Positions 1-7,886 of a DNA stretch of 64,000 bases are shown one piece after another. Location: NCBI GenBank assembly GCA_038531315.1, contig JBCBBT010000009.1, forward strand, positions 4,836 to 68,835, given 5' to 3'. The position numbers were made by a program, and so were the translations under genes. Each line of letters begins with the position of its first letter. The stretch's first letter is position 1. Source of the stretch: JAJFFW01 sp038531315. Lineage in GTDB: Bacteria > Pseudomonadota > Alphaproteobacteria > Caulobacterales > Parvularculaceae. Below the pieces are notes generated by a model. That model was not told the DNA's origin and searched no databases. It saw nothing but the letters and a program-made list of their open reading frames with translations.

Positions 1-1153
1 GGTTCGGCGATACCGTGCCGCCATTGCCGCTCGCGCGCCCGAAAAAGACAAGCGTCGGGTCGGACGGGAAGATGTTGAAGGGGTTGGCGAGCGGGCCAAG
101 CGCCGCGCCGGGGATAACCGCGCTGCCGAGCTGCAGGAACGGGAATGTCGGTGAGTTGCCGCGGATCGCCTCATTGTCGGCGTAGCTGAACTCAACGCTC
201 CAGTTAATGTTGTCGGTAATGTCGATTTCGCCGCGTGCGAGGCCGACAAACCGCTCTTCTTCCGGCACGAGATTAAAGAAGTCGCCAAAATCGAAACCAC
301 AGAACCCGACGACGGCTGCGGTTGGGTCAGCGGGCGAGACCGGGATTGGAAAGCCCCCTGCCGCCGCACAGCCGGGATCGACGGCCGGTGCGCCGGCGGG
401 CAGGCCGGGCACGCCGAAAAACGCGCCGGGATTGCCGAGCGAGGACGTATCGTCCTGCGGCCGCGAAAGGCGCCGCTCTTCGGTTGTGAGCGCCGAGCGG
501 TCGATATAGCTCGCCGCCAGCATCACCGAGCCGCGATCGAAGTCTTTCCCGATCAGCGCCTGAATATTGTATTCGTCGTAACTGCCTTCGCTCTCATGGG
601 TCGTGTAATTGCCCGACAGAATGACGCCGTCGTAATTCTCGCGCGTGATGAAGTTGACGACGCCAGCGACAGCGTCCGAGCCGTACAGCGCCGATGCGCC
701 GTCTTTCAGGATTTCGACACGTTCAATCGCCACCAGCGGCACAAGCGAGCTGGTGTCGACGAAGTTAATGCCGTCATTGGTGGGCGAGCCGGAAAGAACC
801 TGACGCTTGCCGTTCAGAAGAACCAGCGTTGAGCCGACGCCGAGACCGCGCAGGTTGATGTTCGAGGTGCCGGTCGTCGCATTCTGCGTGAAGGCGTCCG
901 GATTGTTTTGCGCGCCTGTGTTGATGGTCAGCGTCTGGGTGATGTCGGCGATGTTCTGAGCGCCAATATCTTCAATATTGCCGGCGTCGACCGTTTGCAG
1001 CGGCGACGGGAGGTCCGCCTGGTTCTTTCGTTTGATGAACGAACCGGTCACCACAATCTCATCGTCTTGCGCCATGGCCGCCGGGGCGACGGGCGCAGCC
1101 AGAGCCGCGGCGATTGCAACAAAGGACGATTTCGCCAAAAGGCGCTTGGACAT
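1..1153 (-). CDS. TonB-dependent receptor, N-terminal part (cut by window edge)
   Basis: Outer-membrane receptor for active uptake of a substrate I cannot name, driven by TonB. The 384 visible residues begin with a signal peptide (about 1-29, ending AAMAQ), followed at once by a TonB-box-like EIVVTGSFI. A plug domain follows, with NLRGLGVGSTLVLLNGKR and ERVEILKDGASALYGSDAV, both typical of the family. The start at 1153 is preceded on the minus strand by a good GGAGG ribosome site. The barrel lies outside the window. The acidic and aromatic stretches after the plug fit the first barrel strands and loops. It stands alone with 280 bp of upstream DNA that holds two perfect inverted repeats. Family certain, substrate unknown. 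Confidence 0.93.
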   Translation of the reverse strand, partial: MSKRLLAKSSFVAIAAALAAPVAPAAMAQDDEIVVTGSFIKRKNQADLPSPLQTVDAGNIEDIGAQNIADITQTLTINTGAQNNPDAFTQNATTGTSNINLRGLGVGSTLVLLNGKRQVLSGSPTNDGINFVDTSSLVPLVAIERVEILKDGASALYGSDAVAGVVNFITRENYDGVILSGNYTTHESEGSYDEYNIQALIGKDFDRGSVMLAASYIDRSALTTEERRLSRPQDDTSSLGNPGAFFGVPGLPAGAPAVDPGCAAAGGFPIPVSPADPTAAVVGFCGFDFGDFFNLVPEEERFVGLARGEIDITDNINWSVEFSYADNEAIRGNSPTFPFLQLGSAVIPGAALGPLANPFNIFPSDPTLVFFGRASGNGGTVSPN

Positions 1154-1235
1154 AGTTATTCCTCCCTGGAAGACGCCGTCCCGACATGAGCGGCGCGATA
1201 CTTTATCTTTGTTAGCCAAGACTACGCTGGCCTTT

Positions 1236-1265
1236 GCAACTGCGCTAGAGTATTGGCGCAGTTGC
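1236..1265. promoter_or_regulatory. Perfect 10-bp inverted repeat upstream of the TonB receptor
   Basis: GCAACTGCGC at 1236-1245 and its exact complement GCGCAGTTGC at 1256-1265, with a 10-bp spacer. It lies 83-112 bp upstream of the receptor start, where an operator is expected. That it binds a regulator is inference. Confidence 0.45.
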
Positions 1266-1331
1266 GTTAATTTTTGGCTTTCGGCTCGGCGCTTACCGAT
1301 TGGCTGTTGCGCGCATTCAACAGTCTACGGA

Positions 1332-1350
1332 CTTGTTGCGCTGCAACAAG
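1332..1350. promoter_or_regulatory. 19-bp palindrome CTTGTTGC-gct-GCAACAAG upstream of the TonB receptor
   Basis: Two exact 8-bp arms separated by 3 bp, about 180-200 bp upstream of the receptor start. The compact odd-length dyad resembles an operator for a dimeric helix-turn-helix protein. It shares the GCAAC/GTTGC core with the repeat at 1236-1265. No regulator gene is next to it. Confidence 0.45.
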
Positions 1351-1435
1351 AGCGGCGCCCTCGGGTTTGCCCGGTTGCGGACGGTGGCGGGCGCCGTCGC
1401 GGCGCGCCGCGATGACCCAACAGCGCCGCTAACGA

Positions 1436-1681
1436 TCACTGTTTGACAAGATCGCGGAGCCGGTGCGCTTCCCGGCTCAAGATACCGGCGGGATGGATAA
1501 GCCCGCCGGCGCGCAAGAGGGCCGCCGCGTCTTCGAGCCCCACAATTTTTTCAACCAGCCTGTCGCTCAAAATTTCCCCCAGCGCCTGTCTTTCGCGATC
1601 AGCCCGCCTGATGGCGGGGGTTGGCGGCATTGAGGCCGCATCGGCGTGGAATTTGAATTGCCGTTTGTTTATTCTTTTCAT
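1436..1681 (-). CDS. Small hypothetical protein (81 aa)
   Basis: I do not recognise this protein. It has a basic N-terminus (MKRINKRQFKFHADA), a charged helix-like middle (RADRERQALGEILSDRLVEKIVGLEDAAALL) and a C-terminus ending HRLRDLVKQ, and looks fully helical and soluble. There is an overlapping alternative ATG six bases upstream in another frame and no strong ribosome site. It sits alone between the slipin operon terminator and the TonB receptor promoter region. It could be chance coding in GC-rich DNA, so confidence is low to moderate. Confidence 0.35.
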   Translation of the reverse strand: MKRINKRQFKFHADAASMPPTPAIRRADRERQALGEILSDRLVEKIVGLEDAAALLRAGGLIHPAGILSREAHRLRDLVKQ

Positions 1682-1801
1682 TGGTCATAACCCCGTCACG
1701 CCCCCCGTTGTTGCACGTCAAAGTTGCTCCCGTGAGGCGGTGCACGGTCCATGCCGAAGATATCGGCGGCGGTTGTTTGTGACCAAATCGTAATCGCGGC
1801 C

Positions 1802-1826
1802 AAAAAAAGCGGCGCCGAAGCGCCGC
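1802..1826 (-). terminator. Rho-independent terminator after the slipin gene
   Basis: On the minus strand GCGGCGC, a TTCG tetraloop and GCGCCGC are followed by seven T residues. It sits about 25 bp past the slipin stop codon and closes the nfeD-nfeD-slipin operon. Confidence 0.85.
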
Positions 1827-1850
1827 CATTTCGGTCCAGTTTTCGGATCT

Positions 1851-2609
1851 TCAGAAATTGTCGCCGCGGATCGCCTTTGAGACCTGTTCAAGCGAGAACG
1901 GGAACACGATGGTGTTCGATTTGTCGCCGGCGATTTCCTGCAGCGAATTGAGATAGCGCAGCTCCATGGAGCCGGGCTGGGTCGCGAGAATGGTCGCGGC
2001 TTCGGCAAGTTTTGCGGCCGCCTGTTGTTCGCCTTCCGCCAGAATGACCTTGGCGCGCCGCTCGCGTTCAGCTTCGGCTTGTTTAGCGATGGCGCGGATC
2101 ATCGACTGGTCGACATCGACATGTTTGATCTCGACGTTAGAGACCTTGATGCCCCAGGCCTCGGTCTGCGTGTCGAGGATTTCCTGAATGTCTTTGTTAA
2201 GCTTGTCGCGCTCCTGCAGCATCTCATCGAGATCATGTTTGCCGAGCACCGAGCGCAGCGTCGTCTGCGCCAGCTGGCTTGTGGCGGCCATGTAGTTTTC
2301 AACCTGAACAACGGCGCGCACCGCATCGACAACACGGTAGTAAATAACGGCGTTCACTTTAACCGATACGTTATCCTGCGAGATCACGTCCTGGGTCGGA
2401 ACATCGTGGACGAGCGTGCGCATATCGACCTTGCGCATGGTCTGGATGACAGGGATCAGGATTACAAGGCCCGGGCCGGCGGCTTTACGCCCGACGCGGC
2501 CAAGCGTGAAGACAACGCCCTTCTCATATTCCTTGAGAATTTTGATGATGTTTGTCGCGATGAAAAACAACGCAAACAGAATAAATCCTAAAATGCCGAC
2601 GCCTGGCAT
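1851..2609 (-). CDS. Slipin / stomatin-like SPFH protein
   Basis: Membrane scaffold protein of the stomatin (SPFH/band 7) family, partner of NfeD proteins in membrane quality control. The N-terminal membrane segment is about residues 5-25. The SPFH domain runs about 28-185 (EYEKGVVFTLGR, then PGLVILIPVIQTMRKVDMR, then TQDVISQDNVSVKVNAVIYY). A charged coiled-coil stretch (QAEAERERRAKVILAEGE) follows, then the slipin C-terminus with PGSMELRYLNSLQEIA and NTIVFPF. The length of 252 is normal. It is the last gene of a minus-strand operon after two NfeD genes, 30 bp behind the short one, and has its own terminator. Known partners in archaea are the stomatin PH1511 and the protease PH1510; the same link is likely here. 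Confidence 0.92.
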   Translation of the reverse strand: MPGVGILGFILFALFFIATNIIKILKEYEKGVVFTLGRVGRKAAGPGLVILIPVIQTMRKVDMRTLVHDVPTQDVISQDNVSVKVNAVIYYRVVDAVRAVVQVENYMAATSQLAQTTLRSVLGKHDLDEMLQERDKLNKDIQEILDTQTEAWGIKVSNVEIKHVDVDQSMIRAIAKQAEAERERRAKVILAEGEQQAAAKLAEAATILATQPGSMELRYLNSLQEIAGDKSNTIVFPFSLEQVSKAIRGDNF

Positions 2610-2639
2610 GACACTCTCCTTTTCAGATCAGCAGCGCGG

Positions 2640-2969
2640 TCATTGGCGTGCGGACCGTTCGGTTTTCTTTCTTACGCGTAACTCAAGCCCCTTGACCGCA
2701 ACAATGTCGACCGGGTCTCCGATCGTCAGCGCGTCCTGCGATGTTGCACGCCACAATTCGCCGTCAGCCATCACATAGCCTTCGCCGCCCGCCTCGCCGG
2801 TTCGCCATTCGGTGACCTCGGCGCGCGCGCCCGTCATCGCCGCGCCGACACGGTGAGGCGATTTGCCGTTCATGAAAATCAGGCCGTAGATTTTCGCAAA
2901 CGCGACGAACCCGGCCCCGGCGATGAGCAGCCATGCAATCGCATTGAAGCTTAACGGAAAGTCGTTCAT
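2640..2969 (-). CDS. Short NfeD-like membrane protein
   Basis: A 109-residue protein with one N-terminal membrane segment (about 8-32) and a C-terminal NfeD-type OB fold (about 42-105: GARAEVTEWRTGEAGGEGYVMADG, then a WRA motif and GDPVDIVAVKGLELRV). The C-terminal pattern closely resembles the end of the long NfeD just upstream (EGWVIVEGERWRARA...GAKIRVVDVDGLVLIV). It lacks the protease domain. Short NfeD proteins are thought to bind the stomatin partner encoded next to them, here the slipin 30 bp downstream. Confidence 0.8.
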   Translation of the reverse strand: MNDFPLSFNAIAWLLIAGAGFVAFAKIYGLIFMNGKSPHRVGAAMTGARAEVTEWRTGEAGGEGYVMADGELWRATSQDALTIGDPVDIVAVKGLELRVRKKTERSARQ

Positions 2970-2997
2970 GAGCCGGTCAGATAAATCGTATCGATGA

Positions 2998-4773
2998 TCA
3001 TTGCCTTAACGGCGCTGAGGTTTCGGCGGGCGAAAGGCCGCCAAGCAGTCCGCCGGCCCGCGCCTGTTTGACGATCAGAACGAGCCCGTCGACATCGACA
3101 ACCCGGATCTTGGCGCCGGGCGCGAGCGGCTTGTCGGCGCGGGCGCGCCAGCGCTCGCCTTCGACAATGACCCAGCCCTCATCGCCGTTCCATTCGTCGA
3201 CAATGCCCTCGCGCCGGCGGATCGCCTCGCCGCCGATCATCGGGCCGTGACTGCGCGAGCCGATCAGGGCGAACAGAAGCAGCGCCAACAAGCCGCCGCA
3301 TAGCGAAACGATGGCCGCGATCACCCCGATTGAGACGCGGAAATTATCCGGAAACAGAAAATACATGCCGACAGCGAACAGGACGAGCCCGGTCAGTCCG
3401 GCAAGCCCAAAGGTCGGCGTATAGGCCTCGATCACCATCAACATGACGCCGATCCCCATCAGGATCAGCGGGAGCCAGTTAAATGGCAGGACCTGAAACG
3501 AATAGAGCCCGAGCACCAGACAGACCAGTCCGAAAAAGCCCGGGAATATTGAGCCCGGATTCCACATCTCGATGATGATGCCGGTGGTCGCCAGCGACAT
3601 CAGGATCACCGCCACATTCGGATTGGCGATCAGTCCCAGGATCTTTTCAACCGCGGTCGGTTCTTTCCTCACAACGATCATATTTGCGGTTTTGAGCGTC
3701 ACCGGTCCCGCGACCGTGGCGACGGTGCGTCCGTCAATTTGTTGCAACAGGTCGTCAAGGTCGTCGGCGATCAGGTCGATGACGCCGAGCGCCAGCGCTT
3801 CGTTATGGGTGACTGAGACGCCCTCGCGCACCGCGCGTTCGGCCCAGTCGGCGTTGCGGCCCCGTTCTTCGGCGAGGGCGCGAATATAGGCGACGGAATC
3901 GTTGATGATCTTCGCGCGCAGCGCGTCAGGGCTTGAGACCGGCGGCGTCTCGCGCGGGGTGTCTTCGGCGTTGTCGCGCGCGCCCGGTTCGCGGGCGTCG
4001 CCGGCGGCGCCGTCGTTTCCGGCGGCCCTGTCTTCGCCGGCTCTATCCCCGGCGGCGTTGTCTTCGCCAGCGCCCTCCGCGGCCTGTTCGCCAGCTTCCT
4101 CGGTGGTTTCTTCATCGGCGCCGTCTTCAGGCGCGCCGTCTTCGAACGGACTTTCCTCAAACGGATTTTCCCGCGATGGGCCGCCGCCGCCGACTTCCAC
4201 CGGCGTCGCCGCGCCGGTGTTTGTTGACGGCGCCATTGCCGAAACATGCGCGGCGTACATGATGTAAAGCCCTGCCGATGCCGAGCGCGCGCCTTGCGGC
4301 GAAACATAAGTTGCGACGGGCGTTTTCGAGGCCAGAATGCCTTTGATGATCGTCTTCATGGAATCAACAAGCCCGCCCGGCGTGTCGATTTCGATGATAA
4401 TGAGATCGGCGCCCGCCTTGTTCGCGTCCTCAATTTCACGGACGAGGTAGTCGGCGGCCGGCGGCGTCACTGGTCCGTTCAACGAAACGAGAACGCCATT
4501 TGTGGCCGGGCCCGCAAGCGGATTGTCCGCAGTTTGAGAAGGTGTCGTTTGTGGGTCGGTTGTCGGTGCCGCCGGGGAAGCCTCGCTCGCCTCGGCGCCG
4601 TCTTGCGTCGTTTGCGCGCCGGCCTCGCCGAATGCGGTTGTCATGAAAAGCGCGGCCCCGAGCGACAGCAGCGCTGCAAAAAATGTCAGGCGCATCGGCG
4701 CGCCGCAATCGGTGCGCGCTAACGCTGTCGCCTGCTTGGCCGCTCGCCGTCCGTGCATTGAGCTGAATCGCAT
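2998..4773 (-). CDS. NfeD family membrane serine protease with acidic insertion
   Basis: Long-form NfeD protein: an N-terminal ClpP-like Ser-Lys protease (about residues 90-190 and 285-350), four or five membrane segments (about 375-510) and a C-terminal OB domain (about 525-580). The protease part shows IIIEIDTPGGLVDSM, then GARSASAGLY with the likely nucleophile at S166, and STNTGAATPVEVG. The probable general base Lys is K288. Between them lies an Ala/Glu/Gly/Asp-rich low-complexity stretch of about 80 residues (200-280) that is unusual. The start at 4773 has a GAGAGGGG ribosome site. The signal-like segment begins near Met27, so a shorter start is possible. First gene of the operon with the short NfeD and slipin. 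Substrates are probably C-terminal tails of membrane proteins. Confidence 0.9.
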   Translation of the reverse strand: MRFSSMHGRRAAKQATALARTDCGAPMRLTFFAALLSLGAALFMTTAFGEAGAQTTQDGAEASEASPAAPTTDPQTTPSQTADNPLAGPATNGVLVSLNGPVTPPAADYLVREIEDANKAGADLIIIEIDTPGGLVDSMKTIIKGILASKTPVATYVSPQGARSASAGLYIMYAAHVSAMAPSTNTGAATPVEVGGGGPSRENPFEESPFEDGAPEDGADEETTEEAGEQAAEGAGEDNAAGDRAGEDRAAGNDGAAGDAREPGARDNAEDTPRETPPVSSPDALRAKIINDSVAYIRALAEERGRNADWAERAVREGVSVTHNEALALGVIDLIADDLDDLLQQIDGRTVATVAGPVTLKTANMIVVRKEPTAVEKILGLIANPNVAVILMSLATTGIIIEMWNPGSIFPGFFGLVCLVLGLYSFQVLPFNWLPLILMGIGVMLMVIEAYTPTFGLAGLTGLVLFAVGMYFLFPDNFRVSIGVIAAIVSLCGGLLALLLFALIGSRSHGPMIGGEAIRRREGIVDEWNGDEGWVIVEGERWRARADKPLAPGAKIRVVDVDGLVLIVKQARAGGLLGGLSPAETSAPLRQ

Positions 4774-4917
4774 ATCTCGCCCGCCCCTCTCGTGTTCGCC
4801 CGCTGTTTAAGTGTAGGCGCACTTTGCAACTTTTCAATGTGCGACGCCGTTATGGGCCTCGTTTTGCGGGGCGCGCGCCACGCTCGCCAAGCACCATTGA
4901 CTCATTCGTGATATCGA

Positions 4918-4938
4918 TTACTTTATATTGCAAAGTAA
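4918..4938. promoter_or_regulatory. Candidate operator TTACTTT-N7-AAAGTAA
   Basis: Exact 7-bp inverted arms at 4918-4924 and 4932-4938 in an AT-rich patch, 92 bp upstream of the first gene of the 5,030-7,130 operon. That operon ends in a dimeric winged-helix regulator, so autoregulation through this site is plausible. This is inference. Confidence 0.5.
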
Positions 4939-5029
4939 ATAGGACGCACCGATGCAGCACGCAGCCAGTCGATGGCGCACCAGCGACAAACCCTCATTTT
5001 GTAGGGGCCGCCGCGCCGGAGGAGCGCCC

Positions 5030-5581
5030 ATGCCGGAGAAAACGCGCCTCGACGCGCAATCTCGCGGGGCTCGCCATGGCGCGGCGCCGTGCGCTCTCCT
5101 TCAAGGCCGAAAAGAACATCGGCGGCGAACGTCTGTTGCCGGCGCAGTCGCCCGTGCAGTCTCTTGTGCAATCTCCTGTGCCGCGGCGGCGTTTTTCAGC
5201 GCATCGCCGGCGGGCGCCGCCTCTGTCGTTGCGACCATCGAGAACATTCCCTCCGATAAGGGCGTCCTCGTCATGATCGTCTGCAGCGAGGCGACCTATC
5301 AGAAATCGAAATGCGAACATCGCATCGTCGAGGCTGCGCGCCCCGGAACGATTGTGCTGACCGCTGAGAACGTCGCCCCCGGCGACTGGGGCGCTTTCGT
5401 CCTTCATGACGCCAACGAAAACAACAAATTCGATTTCAAATGGTACGGCGCGCCGCGCGAGGCCTATGGCGCGTCCAACAATCCGCCGGTGCGCATGGGC
5501 CCGGCGCGCTGGCGAGACATCGTCTTCCCGGTTGGCGAAGAGGACGTTCGTCTTTCGATCACGCTAAAGGGGGGACGTTGA
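5030..5581 (+). CDS. DUF2141 domain-containing secreted protein
   Basis: Protein of unknown role with a DUF2141 domain in its C-terminal 120 residues. It shows the family hallmarks: HDANENNKFDFKWYGAPREAYG followed by ASNNPPVRMGPARWRDIVFPV, and a short beta segment at the end. The start at 5030 was chosen because GGAGGAG precedes it at good spacing; an upstream ATG at 4952 has none. The first 34 residues are Arg-rich, with the hydrophobic signal segment only at about 35-64, so a still later start cannot be excluded. Its stop overlaps the next ATG by one base, indicating translational coupling. Exported location is inferred. Confidence 0.78.
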   Translation: MPEKTRLDAQSRGARHGAAPCALLQGRKEHRRRTSVAGAVARAVSCAISCAAAAFFSASPAGAASVVATIENIPSDKGVLVMIVCSEATYQKSKCEHRIVEAARPGTIVLTAENVAPGDWGAFVLHDANENNKFDFKWYGAPREAYGASNNPPVRMGPARWRDIVFPVGEEDVRLSITLKGGR

Positions 5582-6111
5582 TGACCTGGGGGGAAGCGCT
5601 AGACTGGAATTACTGGGTCCATTCGATTGTCGGCGGAGCGCATGTCATTGCGGCCATCATCGGGCTGGTCCTTGGTCCGTTTATCTTTACACGGATCAAG
5701 GGCGACCGCGTTCACCGGATCAGCGGTTATGTCTTTGTGCTCGCCATGTTGACGGCGAACATCACCGCGTTGACGCTCTATGATTTAAACGGCGGGCCCA
5801 ATCTCTTTCACGCACTGGCCCTGTTGAGCCTTTATTCTGTCGGATCGGGGTTTTACCTCCTTCAACGGGCGGTTCGCCAAAAGAGCAACAAACTTCTGGA
5901 GGACCATGCGCGCGCGATGATGTGGTCTTATTTCGGACTGTTCGCGGCGGGTTATGCGCAGATTCTCTCCCGCATCCTGCCGCCGATGCTCGACGATTTC
6001 GGCCGCGCCTTCATCATCATCGGGGTCAGCATCGGCGTCGCCGGCGTGCTATGTTCTTTCTTGTTCCGCATGGCGTCAAAGCGGCTGGTCTTGAAGTATC
6101 CGCTCGAGTGA
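5581..6111 (+). CDS. DUF2306-type membrane protein
   Basis: A 176-residue integral membrane protein with about five hydrophobic segments. It has the DUF2306 features: an early His in a membrane segment (GGAHVIAAIIGLVLGPF), RVHRISGYVFVLAML, and a late DHARAMMWSYFGLFAAGYAQI. These conserved His and Arg residues recall haem- or quinone-binding membrane proteins, but no function is established. AAGGGGGG precedes the ATG, which overlaps the stop of the DUF2141 gene. It is second in a four-gene cluster that ends with a regulator. Confidence 0.82.
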   Translation: MTWGEALDWNYWVHSIVGGAHVIAAIIGLVLGPFIFTRIKGDRVHRISGYVFVLAMLTANITALTLYDLNGGPNLFHALALLSLYSVGSGFYLLQRAVRQKSNKLLEDHARAMMWSYFGLFAAGYAQILSRILPPMLDDFGRAFIIIGVSIGVAGVLCSFLFRMASKRLVLKYPLE

Positions 6112-6148
6112 GGCCTTTGATGCGGCGAGCGATATCTTGGACAGCGCC

Positions 6149-6799
6149 ATGAACGATCACAACGCCAGGCCCGCGACATTGCAGGAAAATCTCGCCTATT
6201 TACGGGCGATCGCCGAGAATGGCCGGCTCGCGGCGCGGCTTTCTGGCGAATATCTCCTGTTATGGGGCGTGCTGACGGCCGGCGCCTATCTCGGCCAATT
6301 CGCCGTCACTCTGGCGGGCGGGCCGTACTGGCTTATCGGCGCGGGCTATTTTGCAATGCTTGCGGTCGGCTGGGCCGGGTCGACCGCGCTCGCCGCCCGC
6401 GATCGCCAAAAGGGCGGTGCGCGGCCCGCCGGCGTACGGATGTATTCAACGCTCTTCACGTGCGCCGGCGCGACGGTCACGGTGTTCGCCATCGGCGCTT
6501 CGCTGACCCCGGCGATGCCTTATGAGGCGATTTGCATTGTCGCCGCGCTGATGATCGGCATGTGTTTTCTGACCACCGGCGCATTGTCTGAAGAACGCTG
6601 GCTCGTCATGGTCGGGGCTGGCTGGCTCGCGTCGGCGACGGCGGGGTTTGCCCTGATTGGCAGTTTGGCGCTGCCGCTTTTTTTTGCGGTCGTATGGCTC
6701 TTGTTATTGGCCGCGCCGGGGCTTGTTCTGGCGCGCCGGGCCCGGGCGGCCACGCCGCCGGGTCTTGACCCTTCCAAGCCGGCAGCCGATGCATTGTGA
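6149..6799 (+). CDS. Hypothetical membrane protein
   Basis: A 216-residue protein with a soluble N-terminal helix (LQENLAYLRAIAENGRLAARLSGEYLLLWG) and about five membrane segments between residues 35 and 195, ending in an Arg- and Pro-rich tail. I do not recognise the family. The arrangement of a short cytoplasmic helix before the first segment is seen in uncharacterised proteins encoded with winged-helix regulators, as here. The ATG at 6149 is used; an in-frame TTG lies four codons upstream and neither has a clear ribosome site. It sits 37 bp after the DUF2306 gene and 4 bp before the regulator. Confidence 0.72.
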   Translation: MNDHNARPATLQENLAYLRAIAENGRLAARLSGEYLLLWGVLTAGAYLGQFAVTLAGGPYWLIGAGYFAMLAVGWAGSTALAARDRQKGGARPAGVRMYSTLFTCAGATVTVFAIGASLTPAMPYEAICIVAALMIGMCFLTTGALSEERWLVMVGAGWLASATAGFALIGSLALPLFFAVVWLLLLAAPGLVLARRARAATPPGLDPSKPAADAL

Positions 6800-6803
6800 C
6801 GCC

Positions 6804-7130
6804 ATGTCTTCGCTCTTTGATTTCTCCGGGATTGACGATCTGATCCACACGCGGATGCGGCTTGCGATCCTGACCTATCTCGCATCCGTCGATGACGCCG
6901 ACTTTAAGTCGATCCTCGAGGCGACGGGCTCCAGCGACGGCAATGTCTCGGTGCATCTGAAGAAGCTGGAAGACGCCGGCTATGTCGCGATTTCCAAGAC
7001 CTTCGTAAAGCGCCGGCCGCATACAAGGGCGCGCATCACCGATGCGGGCCGTGATGCGTTGATCGCCTATATCGACCAGGTCGATGCGGTTTTTTCAAAA
7101 GTGCGCAACGCTGTCGGCGGCGGGGCCTGA
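6804..7130 (+). CDS. Winged-helix transcriptional regulator (HTH_34 type)
   Basis: A 108-residue DNA-binding protein built almost entirely of a winged helix. Residues 10-95 follow the PF13601 pattern: IHTRMRLAILTYL, DFKSILEATGSSDGNVSVHL (recognition helix), KKLEDAGYVAISKTFVKRRP (wing), then a TRARITDAGRDAL helix and a C-terminal dimerisation helix. Such proteins are usually repressors. It is the last gene of the operon that starts at 5,030 and most likely regulates that operon through the inverted repeat at 4,918-4,938. An in-frame ATG at 6789 would overlap the previous stop codon, so the exact start is uncertain. Confidence 0.88.
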   Translation: MSSLFDFSGIDDLIHTRMRLAILTYLASVDDADFKSILEATGSSDGNVSVHLKKLEDAGYVAISKTFVKRRPHTRARITDAGRDALIAYIDQVDAVFSKVRNAVGGGA

Positions 7131-7206
7131 CCTGTTTCAGGGCCCGGCGCAAAATTGATTTTGGCCCGGAAGGAATTGACGCCGCAAAAGCCGGACTTCA
7201 CGGCAT

Positions 7207-7239
7207 AAAAAAAGCCGGCTCATCAAGAGCCGGCTTTTC
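7207..7239. terminator. Bidirectional rho-independent terminator
   Basis: AGCCGGCTC, loop ATCAA, GAGCCGGCT, flanked by A7 on the left and T4 on the right. On the minus strand it gives a seven-T tail directly after the VPLPA-CTERM gene. On the plus strand it can end the 5,030-7,130 operon. Confidence 0.88.
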
Positions 7240-7259
7240 AAAATTAAATGGCGCGTTGT

Positions 7260-7886
7260 TTACGCTTCAGCGGCCTGCTTGCGGCGGCGGCTTGCAAAGC
7301 CGAGGCCCGCGAGACCCGAAAGCAACAACGGTAGCGCCGCTGGCACCGGAATGACGTCAGCGTTGATGTCGATGGAGCCGATGAAAAGGTCGGTTGCGTC
7401 AAGCGCCGTCAGGCCGAACGAGAAGGTGTCCGCGAACAGGGCGTCGCCGGCGGCGATCAGGGCTGAAATCGCGGAAAGCGATCCGGTGACCGAACCGGAG
7501 TCCGTAAAGACTTCAACGATAAGACCCATGCTGTCGCTGACATCGTTGCCCTGTGTATCAAGGAAAACCACGTCCTGAATGGTGCGGAAATCATCGAAGA
7601 AAAGGTCGATGGTTTCAAACGCGTCGATCGCCGGCGAGTCGTCACAGACTTCTGTCCCCATGGCGTCATTACAGACGCCAAGGCCGAGGCCCGAAGACAA
7701 GCTGCCTGTTTCGGTCCCTTCAAAGCCCGAACCGACAACGGTGACTTCTAGCTCCGGGAAAATCAGCGTTTCGCCGGGAAGAAGCGCGCGGTCTTCACCA
7801 AGACCGGCAAAATCAAGCATGCCGGCCGACGCCGGTGTGGCCGCTGCGGCGAAAGCGGCTGCTGCGATAGAAAGAAATATCTTCAT
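7260..7886 (-). CDS. VPLPA-CTERM sorted surface protein
   Basis: A 208-residue exported protein. It has a signal peptide at about 1-21 (ending PASAG) and a mature domain that is acidic and beta-rich, with one possible disulfide (VCNDAMGTEVCDD). The C-terminal sorting signal is VIPVPAALPLLLSGLAGLGF followed by ASRRRKQ. This tripartite tail (VPLPA-like motif, hydrophobic span, Arg cluster) is the hallmark of VPLPA/PEP-CTERM proteins processed by an exosortase and often tied to exopolysaccharide. No exosortase gene is in this window. The gene stands alone with its own terminator. The function of the mature domain is unknown; it resembles generic surface adhesin-like PEP-CTERM proteins. Confidence 0.88.
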   Translation of the reverse strand: MKIFLSIAAAAFAAAATPASAGMLDFAGLGEDRALLPGETLIFPELEVTVVGSGFEGTETGSLSSGLGLGVCNDAMGTEVCDDSPAIDAFETIDLFFDDFRTIQDVVFLDTQGNDVSDSMGLIVEVFTDSGSVTGSLSAISALIAAGDALFADTFSFGLTALDATDLFIGSIDINADVIPVPAALPLLLSGLAGLGFASRRRKQAAEA

